25,128 nucleotides of DNA, from positions 1 through 25,128 of the forward strand of contig JAOZTN010000040.1 in the NCBI GenBank assembly GCA_029942245.1. The letters are read 5' to 3'. Origin of the DNA: B18-G4 sp003648575. GTDB lineage: Bacteria; Bacteroidota; Bacteroidia; Bacteroidales; B18-G4. Of the stretch, positions 1-7,654 are shown piece after piece; position 1 is the first letter of the stretch, and each line of letters starts with the position of its first letter. A model generated the notes under the pieces. The model worked only from the letters and a program-made list of their open reading frames with translations. It was not told the origin of the DNA and ran no database searches. The position numbers and the translations under genes are program-made.

Positions 1-13
1 TACTTCAGACACT

Positions 14-703
14 CTATGCCCTGGTAAAAGCTACAGCAACAACACTAATCCTAACCCCCTTCACCTTGAGAAGGCAATGAGCACAGGCCTCAATGGTAGC
101 CCCGGTAGTGATAACATCATCGACGAGAAGTATGTGTTTATTTTCGATGAGGCCTTCGTTTTTAAGTGCAAAGATGCTCTCAACATTTTCCCAGCGTTCA
201 TATTTCGTTTTGCGTGTCTGGGTACCTGAAAATGACTTCCTGTAAAGGATAGAAGCCTGAAGGTCGGCATTTACTTTTGATTTTATGCCCCTGGCAATTA
301 TTTCACTCTGGTTAAAACCTCTTTTCTTTTGCTTACGGGGATGCAGGGGAACGGGTATGATCATCGATATATCTTCGTGCCCGGGACATTTTATGATCTC
401 ATTGCCCAGCTCCTCCCCAAGAAAAAGGCCAATATCCTTAAAACCCCTGTATTTGAACTTATGTATCAGCTTCTGGATGGCATTTCCCTTATTATACAGA
501 AATCCGGTAATCACTATTGTTGTTGGTACCCGTCCCCAGAAGACCTGTGCTGCCGGATTACGAGGATCGCCGGAAAACCTGGCATAGGGCAGGTGGTGTC
601 TGCACTTCATGCAAAGAATATATTCATGCTTAAACAGGCTTTTACCACACACCTGGCAAATATTGGGATATACCAGCGAAAGAAAATCCATAAGGAGGCT
701 CAT
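14..703 (-). CDS. comF: ComF family phosphoribosyltransferase-like protein
   Basis: 229-residue protein of the ComF/GntX family, cytoplasmic. In naturally competent bacteria ComF helps take up single-stranded DNA; elsewhere the role is unclear. The N-terminus has a zinc-ribbon-like pair, C16-x2-C19 and C31-x2-C34. The middle carries a basic KKRGFNQS segment, and the C-terminus carries the type I phosphoribosyltransferase PRPP loop VDDVITTGAT (about residues 193-202). Length is normal for the family. A second in-frame ATG at 691 (Met5, MDFLSLVYP) is an equally good start. It is divergent from the ABC ATPase gene with a short shared upstream gap. I found no clear TAnnTTTG box for it in that gap. 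The family call is firm; a role in competence is inference. Confidence 0.93.
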   Translation of the reverse strand: MSLLMDFLSLVYPNICQVCGKSLFKHEYILCMKCRHHLPYARFSGDPRNPAAQVFWGRVPTTIVITGFLYNKGNAIQKLIHKFKYRGFKDIGLFLGEELGNEIIKCPGHEDISMIIPVPLHPRKQKKRGFNQSEIIARGIKSKVNADLQASILYRKSFSGTQTRKTKYERWENVESIFALKNEGLIENKHILLVDDVITTGATIEACAHCLLKVKGVRISVVAVAFTRA

Positions 704-760
704 ACATACAGCTCTTTATAACTTAATACCCAATTTCCAGATTTGTCCTGATAAAAAAGC

Positions 761-768
761 TAATTTTG
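761..768 (+). promoter_or_regulatory. Bacteroidota -7 box for the ABC ATPase-rnr pair
   Basis: TAATTTTG matches TAnnTTTG exactly. A TTTG lies upstream at 742-745, but the spacing is 15 nt, shorter than the usual 19-21, so the -33 element is doubtful. Transcription would start near 775, about 12 nt before ATG 787. A TTG in the same frame (766) overlaps this box and so would not be in the transcript. Confidence 0.5.
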
Positions 769-786
769 AACATTATTACCTTGAAT

Positions 787-2511
787 ATGGCCGATAATTC
801 CCTGATCAGTATAGATAATCTTTCCGTCGATTTTAAAACCGAATCGGGTATTATCAATGCTGTTAACAATATCAGCTTCTCGGCCGAAAGGGGAACCACT
901 ACAGGTATTGTAGGTGAATCAGGATCAGGGAAATCTGTCACTGCTTTATCCATTATGGGGCTGGTGCCATCCCCCCCGGGCTTCCTGCGTTCCGGTAGCA
1001 TTATGTTTAATGAACAGGAGGATCTTTTGAAGCTTCCGGAAAGCCGCATGCGAAAGATCAGGGGTAATGAGATTGGGATGATCTTTCAGGAACCCATGAC
1101 ATCGCTCAATCCCGTATTTACCTGTGGAAACCAGATCACGGAGGTGATCAGGCAGCACCGTGCTGTGTCACAAAAAGCGGCCAGAAAGTCATGTCTCGAC
1201 CTTTTTCATGAAGTCAGGTTGCCCCGCCCGAAGGAGATCCTTTCCTCATACCCCCATCAGCTGTCGGGCGGACAAAAGCAGCGCGTTATGATCGCCATGG
1301 CCATCTCCTGCCAACCTCAACTGCTTATCGCCGACGAACCAACAACAGCTCTGGATGTTACCGTGCAGAAAGAAATTCTCAGGCTCTTACTCGACCTTCA
1401 GCAGCAACACGGGATGGGCATATTGTTTATTACTCATGATCTGGGAGTCGTTCTCGATATCGCCGATCAGGTGGTGGTCATGTATAAGGGTGAAATTGTT
1501 GAATCGGGCAAAACCTCACAGGTTTTTCACCGGCCTGAACATGCGTATACCAAGGGCTTGCTGGCCTGCAGGCCCCCACTCGACAAACGTCCTCCCAAAC
1601 TGCTAACAGTAAAGGACTTTATCGATGGGGAGCAAGATACTGCAGATACCCTATCGGCTAAACAGATAAATGGTTTTGAACAGGAAAGAAAAGTCCATCA
1701 AAAAGAAATTTATGCAAAAAGCCCTATTCTGAAAACAGAAGGACTTTCTATATGGTTCCCACTAAAAAAGAGCATCCTGGGAAAACACCGCACATATGTT
1801 AAGGCCGTAGACGACATTAGCCTGGAAGTGTATCCCGGCGAAACCCTGGGGCTGGTCGGCGAATCAGGCTGCGGAAAAACCACCCTCGGAAGGACCATCA
1901 TTAAATTGATCGAACAGACCTCCGGAAGTATTATCTACCAGGGAAAAGATATCAGCCAAATCAACGGAAAAGACCTCAGAAACATCCGGAAAAAAGTACA
2001 GATCATTTTCCAGGATCCATATTCATCACTGAATCCACGTCTTACGATTGGTTCTGCTATTGGTGAGCCCTTTATCGTACATGGAATCAGCCAGCATAAA
2101 AAAGACAGGGATAAAAGGGTTGCCGAGCTGCTTGAACAGGTTGGACTCGACCCGTATTATGCCGGAAGATACCCCCATGAATTATCCGGCGGACAAAGAC
2201 AAAGGGTTTGTATTGCCAGGGCATTGGCCGTAAAACCCGAATTTATCGTTTGCGACGAATCTGTGTCTGCACTCGATGTATCCGTCCAGGCCCAGGTGCT
2301 CAACCTCCTGAACAGGCTGAAAAAAGAAATGAACCTCACCTATATCTTCATCTCCCACGATTTATCAGTGGTACGATATATGTCGGACAGGATGGCGGTG
2401 ATGCAAAACGGAAAAATAGTTGAAATGGGAGATGCCGATGAGCTATATTTAAACCCGAAAACAGAATATACCAAAGAATTGATCCGGGCCATTCCCGGTA
2501 CCGGAAAATAG
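787..2511 (+). CDS. Two-domain peptide-type ABC transporter ATPase (DppD-DppF / YejF-like fusion)
   Basis: 574-residue cytoplasmic ATPase with two complete nucleotide-binding domains, expected to power import of peptides or similar solutes. Domain 1: Walker A GESGSGKS (43-50), Q-loop Q101, signature LSGGQ (159-163), Walker B D183-E184, switch H217, then a tail like the oligopeptide-transporter C-terminal region. Domain 2: Walker A GESGCGKT (358-365), signature LSGGQ (466-470), Walker B D490-E491, switch H524. The second Walker B reads DES rather than DEP, but the catalytic Glu is kept. Both sites look active. I chose ATG 787 because the upstream TTG at 766 overlaps the -7 box. No permease or binding-protein gene lies nearby, so the membrane partners must be encoded elsewhere. 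It probably shares a transcript with rnr, 8 nt downstream. The substrate is unknown. Confidence 0.93.
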   Translation: MADNSLISIDNLSVDFKTESGIINAVNNISFSAERGTTTGIVGESGSGKSVTALSIMGLVPSPPGFLRSGSIMFNEQEDLLKLPESRMRKIRGNEIGMIFQEPMTSLNPVFTCGNQITEVIRQHRAVSQKAARKSCLDLFHEVRLPRPKEILSSYPHQLSGGQKQRVMIAMAISCQPQLLIADEPTTALDVTVQKEILRLLLDLQQQHGMGILFITHDLGVVLDIADQVVVMYKGEIVESGKTSQVFHRPEHAYTKGLLACRPPLDKRPPKLLTVKDFIDGEQDTADTLSAKQINGFEQERKVHQKEIYAKSPILKTEGLSIWFPLKKSILGKHRTYVKAVDDISLEVYPGETLGLVGESGCGKTTLGRTIIKLIEQTSGSIIYQGKDISQINGKDLRNIRKKVQIIFQDPYSSLNPRLTIGSAIGEPFIVHGISQHKKDRDKRVAELLEQVGLDPYYAGRYPHELSGGQRQRVCIARALAVKPEFIVCDESVSALDVSVQAQVLNLLNRLKKEMNLTYIFISHDLSVVRYMSDRMAVMQNGKIVEMGDADELYLNPKTEYTKELIRAIPGTGK

Positions 2512-2519
2512 AAAACAAT

Positions 2520-4682
2520 ATGACAAAAAAATTTAACAAAAAACGAAACCGCGGAGCCAAGAACCTGCTGCGCGATAACATCCTGAGCATTTTTACCGCT
2601 GACCCCGTCAGGCTCTTCAACTACAAGCAGGTATCTGCTAAATTAACTATTAAGGATAAGGCCGGGAGAAACCTTGTTAACACCATAATGGCGGAGTTGC
2701 TTCATGAGGAGGTAATACAGGAGCTCAGGCCCGGAAAATTCAAGCTGAATCCGGCATGGGCCAGGGAACAACAGAGTTTTTCCAATACCATCACCGGTGT
2801 GGTTGACATGAAAAATACCGGCAAGGCTTATATTACACCGGAAGATGATAGCGATGATATATTTATTGCACCCAATAATACGTATCACGCCCTGCACGGA
2901 GATGTTGTTCAGGTGAGGCTATTCCCTAAACGAAAGGACAAAAAGCCCGAAGGGCGTATCGTAAATATCGAAAAAAGGGCAAGAGAGCAATTTGTCGGTA
3001 TTATAGAGATATCCAAAAAGTTTGCATTCCTGATCCCCGACAGCAGGCATATGCCTGTGGATATATTCATCCCTCTCGACAGTCTGAAGGATGCTAAAAA
3101 CGGCCAAAAAGCACTGGCACGCATTACCGAATGGCCCGAACATTCCAAGAATCCCTTTGGGGAGATCACCGATGTACTTGGAAACCCCGGTGAGCACAAT
3201 GTGGAAATGCAGTCTATCCTTGCCGAGCATGATTTCCCTTTGGGATTTCCTGCACACGTAGAAAAGGCAGCTGAAAACATTCCATCGAAAATATCGGCAG
3301 AAGAATATAAAAAGCGTAAAGATTTCAGGAAAATATGGACCATCACTATCGACCCCGAAGATGCCAAAGACTTTGATGATGCACTTTCTCTGAAAAAACT
3401 GGATTCAGGAAATTGGGAAGTCGGTGTGCATATCGCGGATGTTAGCCATTATGTGAAGCCCGGGGGCCAGCTGGATGAAGAAGCATACAAAAGGGCAACT
3501 TCAGTTTACCTTGTCGACAGGGTGATTCCTATGCTGCCGGAAAAACTCTCCAATAATGTTTGCTCACTGAACGCAAATGAAGATAAGCTATGCTTCTCTG
3601 CTGTATTCGAATTAGATAAAGAAGCCGGGGTGATCAAACAATGGTTTGGGCGCACCGTAATCAATTCCGACAGGCGGTTTAACTATGACGAGGTGCAGGA
3701 GGTTATAGAAAATGGCAAGGGTGAGTTTTCAGATGAAATACTTACACTTCACGGACTTGCTTCAAAATTAAGGGATGAACGCTTTAAAAACGGAGCCATC
3801 AATTTTGCCACCCAGGAAGTAAAATTCAAGCTGGACGAAGAGGGTACTCCACTCAGCGTATATATCAAAGAACAAAAAGATTCGAACAGGCTTATTGAAG
3901 ACTTTATGTTGCTTGCAAACCGCAAGGTGGCGGAGCTGATCGGAAAGAAAAAAGGGGGCGAAAAACCAAAAACCTTTATTTACAGGATACACGATATCCC
4001 CAGCCCGGAAAAGCTGAATACTTTTATTGAATTCCTGGGCAAATTGGGATATTCCTTAAAGATCAACTCACAGGAAACCCTGGCAAAATCATTTAATGAT
4101 CTCTTTAAACAGATTGCCGGCAAAGGTGAAGAGAATATGATAGAAACCATTGCTATTCGCACTATGTCAAAGGCTGAATATTCTACTGAAAATATTGGAC
4201 ATTACGGGCTTGCATTTGAATATTACACTCACTTTACTTCCCCTATCCGACGTTACCCCGACCTCATCGTTCATCGCCTGCTCGAGCATTACCTGGAAGG
4301 CGGATCTTCGGTAAGCAAAGAAGTTTATGAAGACAAATGTGTTCACTGTTCCCTCCAGGAGCGTAGCGCCATACAGGCTGAACGTGAATCCGTTAAGTAT
4401 AAACAAGCAGAATTCCTGCTGGATAAGATCGGGCAAGAATTTGATGGACTTATCTCCGGGGTCAGCAAGTGGGGGATATATGTTGAGATCGTCGGGAATA
4501 AATGCGAAGGAATGGTGCGTCTTCAGGATCTGGAAGACGACTTTTATTACCTGGATGAAGACAATTACCAGGTAATCGGCTCACGCCACGGGCAGCAGTA
4601 TAAATTAGGTGATCAGGTGAGTATCCGTGTCAAAAAGATAGATCTCAGCAGAAAGCAGATGGATTTTGAAATGCTGATATGA
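2520..4682 (+). CDS. rnr: Ribonuclease R
   Basis: 720-residue 3'-to-5' exoribonuclease of the RNase II/RNB family, which degrades structured RNA and helps in RNA quality control. In order: a basic N-terminus and winged-helix-like region (about 1-80), cold-shock-type OB domains (about 85-225), the RNB catalytic domain, and a C-terminal S1 domain (about 642-720). The catalytic acidic cluster is visible in DPEDAKDFDDA: D278, D284, D286 and D287. The HFTSPIRRYPDLIVHR motif typical of RNase R is also present. Length fits Bacteroidota RNase R. It starts 8 nt after the ABC ATPase stop, so the two are probably cotranscribed. No clear intrinsic terminator follows; the next gene is convergent. Confidence 0.96.
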   Translation: MTKKFNKKRNRGAKNLLRDNILSIFTADPVRLFNYKQVSAKLTIKDKAGRNLVNTIMAELLHEEVIQELRPGKFKLNPAWAREQQSFSNTITGVVDMKNTGKAYITPEDDSDDIFIAPNNTYHALHGDVVQVRLFPKRKDKKPEGRIVNIEKRAREQFVGIIEISKKFAFLIPDSRHMPVDIFIPLDSLKDAKNGQKALARITEWPEHSKNPFGEITDVLGNPGEHNVEMQSILAEHDFPLGFPAHVEKAAENIPSKISAEEYKKRKDFRKIWTITIDPEDAKDFDDALSLKKLDSGNWEVGVHIADVSHYVKPGGQLDEEAYKRATSVYLVDRVIPMLPEKLSNNVCSLNANEDKLCFSAVFELDKEAGVIKQWFGRTVINSDRRFNYDEVQEVIENGKGEFSDEILTLHGLASKLRDERFKNGAINFATQEVKFKLDEEGTPLSVYIKEQKDSNRLIEDFMLLANRKVAELIGKKKGGEKPKTFIYRIHDIPSPEKLNTFIEFLGKLGYSLKINSQETLAKSFNDLFKQIAGKGEENMIETIAIRTMSKAEYSTENIGHYGLAFEYYTHFTSPIRRYPDLIVHRLLEHYLEGGSSVSKEVYEDKCVHCSLQERSAIQAERESVKYKQAEFLLDKIGQEFDGLISGVSKWGIYVEIVGNKCEGMVRLQDLEDDFYYLDEDNYQVIGSRHGQQYKLGDQVSIRVKKIDLSRKQMDFEMLI

Positions 4683-4757
4683 GGTACGGGATTGGGGTGA
4701 TGAGGTGCGGGGAGGATTTCCGGTTACTGGATCACATTCTGGTAAATATACTAGCTC

Positions 4758-4928
4758 TTATTTCTTAAGTGACAAGCCAAGGATTGCAGAGACAATTGGC
4801 GTAAACACAAATCCGATGAAGAAGGTCCATTCCTCACCCAGCCTGCTTTTCTTGCCAATTCTTTCGGATACGATCAGGGCGCCGGCATACCAGACTGTGA
4901 AAACGATAAAAAAGATCAGTTCCTGCAT
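4758..4928 (-). CDS. Small two-helix membrane protein, unknown function
   Basis: 56-residue protein starting MQELIFFIVFTVWYAGALIV and ending GLSLKK. It has two hydrophobic stretches (about 4-20 and 35-53) around a charged turn, SERIGKKSRLGEE, so it is probably an inner-membrane hairpin. The ATG lies 1 nt after the stop of the PepSY gene, which suggests translational coupling. I do not recognise a family. Support comes from the membrane-like composition, clean start and stop, and tight spacing; the + strand frame across it looks random. It may be an accessory subunit or assembly factor for the PepSY protein, which is inference. Confidence 0.72.
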   Translation of the reverse strand: MQELIFFIVFTVWYAGALIVSERIGKKSRLGEEWTFFIGFVFTPIVSAILGLSLKK

Positions 4929-4929
4929 C

Positions 4930-5484
4930 TTAGTAGAAATAAATGAATAAGTAAATCAGTGGGATCAGTATGCCCAGTACTGTTAGCCAGGCTCCCCTGC
5001 CGGTGATGCCTTTCTTTCCTCTCACAAGGAATAACCCTGTGATGGCAAGGGCGATTAGGGCTCCGGCATAAAGGTCGGAAAACCAGGTCCAGTATTTAAT
5101 AGGATTATAATGTAAATAGTTCATTTCCCTGAACATCGGACGTCGCTTGCTTTTTTCTATCAATCCTTTTCCTGAATTCAGGTTCACATAAACAACCCCG
5201 TTTTTAAGAAAGATCTTGAGTCCGTTTTCGCTGGGAAAGTAGTGATTTTTGTAGTTCTTTCGCTCACCGTTCTCTTCCAGCATTGCCAGTATATCATCTT
5301 TTTCCGACTGATGATCAATATTGGTTTGAATATCACTCGCTGTGATCACATAATTGGGGTTCCAGTCATTGAGATGATTGATAGCGATACCTGAAATGGC
5401 ATATACCAGGGTAACCCCGAAAAAAAGGTATCCGAAATCACGGTGGATCACCCTGAACCATTTTCTCCATTTTAATTTTGCCAT
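4930..5484 (-). CDS. PepSY-associated transmembrane protein
   Basis: 184-residue inner-membrane protein of the PepSY_TM type. After a basic start (MAKLKWRKWFRVIHRDFGY) come TM1 (about 16-36), a periplasmic PepSY-like region with NHLNDWNP and HYFPSENGLKIF, then TM2 with YAGALIALAITGLFLV and TM3 with LGILIPLIYLFIYF. PepSY_TM proteins are often tied to iron/siderophore or flavin-dependent electron transfer. This one is the short single-unit form found in many Bacteroidota. The frame can be opened to a TTG at 5499, but ATG 5484 gives the usual basic N-terminus and I prefer it. A small two-helix gene follows after 1 nt, and an OB-fold lipoprotein gene lies upstream past two hairpins. The exact role is unknown. 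Confidence 0.82.
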   Translation of the reverse strand: MAKLKWRKWFRVIHRDFGYLFFGVTLVYAISGIAINHLNDWNPNYVITASDIQTNIDHQSEKDDILAMLEENGERKNYKNHYFPSENGLKIFLKNGVVYVNLNSGKGLIEKSKRRPMFREMNYLHYNPIKYWTWFSDLYAGALIALAITGLFLVRGKKGITGRGAWLTVLGILIPLIYLFIYFY

Positions 5485-5501
5485 ATGCTTGTATATCAAA
5501 T

Positions 5502-5541
5502 GAAGGGATCAATATTATTTACCATAATTATTGATCCCTTC
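5502..5541 (-). terminator. 12-bp inverted repeat between the lipoprotein and PepSY genes
   Basis: GAAGGGATCAAT (5502-5513) and ATTGATCCCTTC (5530-5541) are perfect reverse complements around a 16-nt AT-rich loop. On the - strand it lies after the lipoprotein gene and ends 17 nt before ATG 5484. The bases after it (ATTTGATATA) are AT-rich but not a true U-tract. It could be a weak terminator, an mRNA-end stabiliser, or a leader structure controlling the PepSY gene. Confidence 0.5.
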
Positions 5542-5544
5542 GCA

Positions 5545-5562
5545 AATTCTTACGGAAGAATT
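5545..5562 (-). terminator. Second small hairpin downstream of the lipoprotein gene
   Basis: AATTCTT (5545-5551) and AAGAATT (5556-5562) pair perfectly around ACGG. It lies 13 nt past the lipoprotein stop and 3 nt before the larger inverted repeat, forming a tandem hairpin block. It has no strong U-tract. Confidence 0.4.
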
Positions 5563-5575
5563 AATGCTTTATCAG

Positions 5576-6082
5576 CTATTTTTCTTCAGGTGTATTTTCA
5601 ACCACGGCGTATTTGATGCATTTCAATGAATACTGTGGTTTGTGGTAGTAGTTTTCGTGCTCTGCATCTTCTTCATGCCCTTCTTCTTCTCCTTCGGCAT
5701 GTTTTCCTTCTCCAACTACTTCAGCTTCGATCTCTTCTACGATTCCAACAACTTTAATGTCTGAACCTTCGAGTTCTGGATCAAACGCAGCTGTTTCATC
5801 GGTGGTAGTGATCTTGATCCTTACATCCGGATCATCGGCAGTAATAAACATTTTCTGCCCGCCATGTTTACAAACATGGATCACTGTTCCTTCGAGGATG
5901 ACTTCTTTTCCAACAAAAGTTTCAGCCTTTTCGTCGAATTCAGCAAGTGATAATGCAACGGGTTTTTCGTCAACAACAACAACTTCCTCTTCAACAGTCT
6001 GTTCCTTTTGTTCAGCCTGCTGGTTTCCGCATGACCATACCATTACAGCAGCCACGAGAATCAATAATACGTTTTTAAGCAT
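5576..6082 (-). CDS. Lipoprotein with a probable OB-fold domain and a His/Glu-rich segment
   Basis: 168-residue predicted lipoprotein: a short signal peptide ends at the lipobox-like VMVWSC, with Cys18 as the lipidated residue. An acidic linker is followed by a small beta-rich domain (about 45-120) with FVGKEVILEGTVIHVCKHGG and KIKVVGIVEE-like strand patterns, reminiscent of OB-fold lipoproteins. After it comes a His/Glu-rich stretch (about 125-146, for example GEEEGHEEDAEHE) and a closing SLKCIKYAVV strand. The HVCKH pair, the later Cys and the His-rich loop could bind metal or haem; that is inference only. A -7 box lies 28 nt upstream of its ATG. Two hairpins separate it from the PepSY gene. 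I cannot name a characterised homologue. Confidence 0.8.
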   Translation of the reverse strand: MLKNVLLILVAAVMVWSCGNQQAEQKEQTVEEEVVVVDEKPVALSLAEFDEKAETFVGKEVILEGTVIHVCKHGGQKMFITADDPDVRIKITTTDETAAFDPELEGSDIKVVGIVEEIEAEVVGEGKHAEGEEEGHEEDAEHENYYHKPQYSLKCIKYAVVENTPEEK

Positions 6083-6109
6083 TTCTTTTTTGTTTTAATA
6101 TTAGGTTCG

Positions 6110-6117
6110 CAAAATTA
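6110..6117 (-). promoter_or_regulatory. -7 box for the OB-fold lipoprotein gene
   Basis: On the - strand this reads TAATTTTG, an exact TAnnTTTG match. Transcription would start near 6103, giving a leader of about 20 nt. No good -33 TTTG is seen at the usual spacing; that region lies inside the upstream gene's 3' end. Confidence 0.45.
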
Positions 6118-6121
6118 ACAA

Positions 6122-7654
6122 TTATTCATCATCTATGATGTTTTCGGGATTGATCTTTACCCCATCGTATTTCTTTTCTATTCCGTTCTCGAAGGTAATG
6201 ACCAGAAATGGTGACCCGTCATAGTTATAGGTGACCCAATCGCCATGCTTCCGGCCCATGATATAATTTCCTTTGTCTTTATGTTTCCCGTTATCCCAGT
6301 ACCACACATGTTCCCCATGCGGATTGTCCTCAATAAATTTCCCTTCAAATTTCAGGTCCCCATTGGCAAAGTATGACCTCCATTCTCCGTCGCGCATGCC
6401 TTCGATATACTCGCCTTCCTCCCTGTGATCACCCATTTCATAGGTCCAGCCTCCGTCTTCAAGACCTTTCCAGTAGGTTCCCTGAATGATAACTTTTCCA
6501 AGATTATCATATTCTGTCATCAAACCTTCGGCAAGTCCCTCCTTAAAGCCTTCTTTTCTTTGCAATATCCCTGATGAATAATACCAGTTCCATGCCCCCT
6601 CACAACGACCTATGCTGTCATAAACACCCTTCTGCTCAATCTCACCATTACGATGATAAAAGGTCCATAATCCTACCCTGAGGTCGGCATCATAATATCC
6701 TTCTCCCTTTAAGAGGCCATTATCAAAATACTCTTTCCAGGCGCCCATTTTCTCACCTTGTTCGGTAATGATCCCCTCACCGATAACAATCCCATTTTTA
6801 TAGATAAATGATTTCTCCACCTCCCCTTCTTCTGTATATTCCCTCCAAACACCTTCCGGTTTATTTTCCTTGTTATAAGTGGCCTTTACTTTAACGTTTC
6901 CGTCAGGATAATATTCTCTTTTAACCTCCAGCTTTGAAAGTTCAGCAACAAACTCCTGCTTTTCACCATCCACATATTTATAGGCAAACAAAAGATTCCC
7001 ATCGACATCGTATTCTTTATAATAACCATTACGTAATCCATGCTTATAAATGCACTCTAATTGCAGACTTCCGTCATCATAGAAATATTTCCAGTTCCCG
7101 TGTTTTTTGCCTTCACTATCGAATCTATTGATCCTTTCCCTGTTCGAAATAAAGCCTTTCTTATATGTGATCAATTGTGTGATCCTGCCATCTTCCGCAT
7201 ATTCTTTTGCTATCCCCTCTTCCAATCCATCAACATAAACCAGGGTCTTTTTTATTTGTCCGTCGGGATAATAATAAGTGGTGATACCCTGCTTCAGGTC
7301 GTCAATAAAATTTTCCTCTATTTTCTCCTTTTCCCTGTAAGTTATTCTGTTACCATTTTTATATCCTTTACTGTAGTTGATCTCCATCTTCAGTATCCCG
7401 CTTTCATCATAAAACTTCCAGGTGCTGTCGAGCAAATGGTTCAATCTGTTTCCTTCCGATAAAAGCACTCCTTCCTCGCTATAAGTTTTCCAGTACCCTT
7501 CAGGTTTACCGTCTTTTATCATCCCTTCACTACTCTTTTCTCCATTGGCATGATAAAACACCGTTAAGCCGTCAGGTAATCCTTCTTCCTGGGAATACAT
7601 ACCAGTAGTGATAAGAAATACTGAAATAAAAAGGATATATCTGAAGACTTTCAT
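6122..7654 (-). CDS. Secreted MORN-type (YwqK-like) repeat protein
   Basis: 510-residue protein with a signal peptide (MKVFRYILFISVFLITTGMY, probable cut after YSQ) and almost nothing else but short repeats of about 20-25 residues. Their pattern is G-x-W-x-x-Y-x-x-x-G-x-L/I, as in GYWKTYSEEGVLLSEG, GLWTFYHRNGEIEQKG and GEWRSYFANGDLKFEG. I count roughly 18-20 units. This is the MORN_2 / 'YwqK family antitoxin' repeat common in Bacteroidota exported proteins. Despite the database label, no toxin partner is present. The repeats should form one long beta-sheet able to bind proteins or membranes. No lipobox or sorting tail is visible. The ATG directly abuts the nadA stop, so the two are probably cotranscribed. 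Function is unknown. Confidence 0.88.
   Translation of the reverse strand: MKVFRYILFISVFLITTGMYSQEEGLPDGLTVFYHANGEKSSEGMIKDGKPEGYWKTYSEEGVLLSEGNRLNHLLDSTWKFYDESGILKMEINYSKGYKNGNRITYREKEKIEENFIDDLKQGITTYYYPDGQIKKTLVYVDGLEEGIAKEYAEDGRITQLITYKKGFISNRERINRFDSEGKKHGNWKYFYDDGSLQLECIYKHGLRNGYYKEYDVDGNLLFAYKYVDGEKQEFVAELSKLEVKREYYPDGNVKVKATYNKENKPEGVWREYTEEGEVEKSFIYKNGIVIGEGIITEQGEKMGAWKEYFDNGLLKGEGYYDADLRVGLWTFYHRNGEIEQKGVYDSIGRCEGAWNWYYSSGILQRKEGFKEGLAEGLMTEYDNLGKVIIQGTYWKGLEDGGWTYEMGDHREEGEYIEGMRDGEWRSYFANGDLKFEGKFIEDNPHGEHVWYWDNGKHKDKGNYIMGRKHGDWVTYNYDGSPFLVITFENGIEKKYDGVKINPENIIDDE

Noticed and set aside
787..2511. ABC ATPase as partner of the permease at 16115-17359
   Set aside because: The ATPase is of the peptide-importer type, while the permease is MacB/FtsX-type; these families do not normally pair, and they are far apart.
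2909..3367. 152-residue - strand frame inside rnr
   Set aside because: Overlaps the RNase R OB domains and start of the catalytic domain; no recognisable protein features.
4705..4950. 81-residue + strand frame after rnr
   Set aside because: Low-complexity, unrecognisable product lying antisense to the 56-residue membrane protein, which has much better coding features.
6122..7654. Toxin-antitoxin system suggested by the 'YwqK antitoxin' repeat family
   Set aside because: No toxin gene is adjacent; the protein is secreted and only repeats, and the family label is not evidence of antitoxin function.
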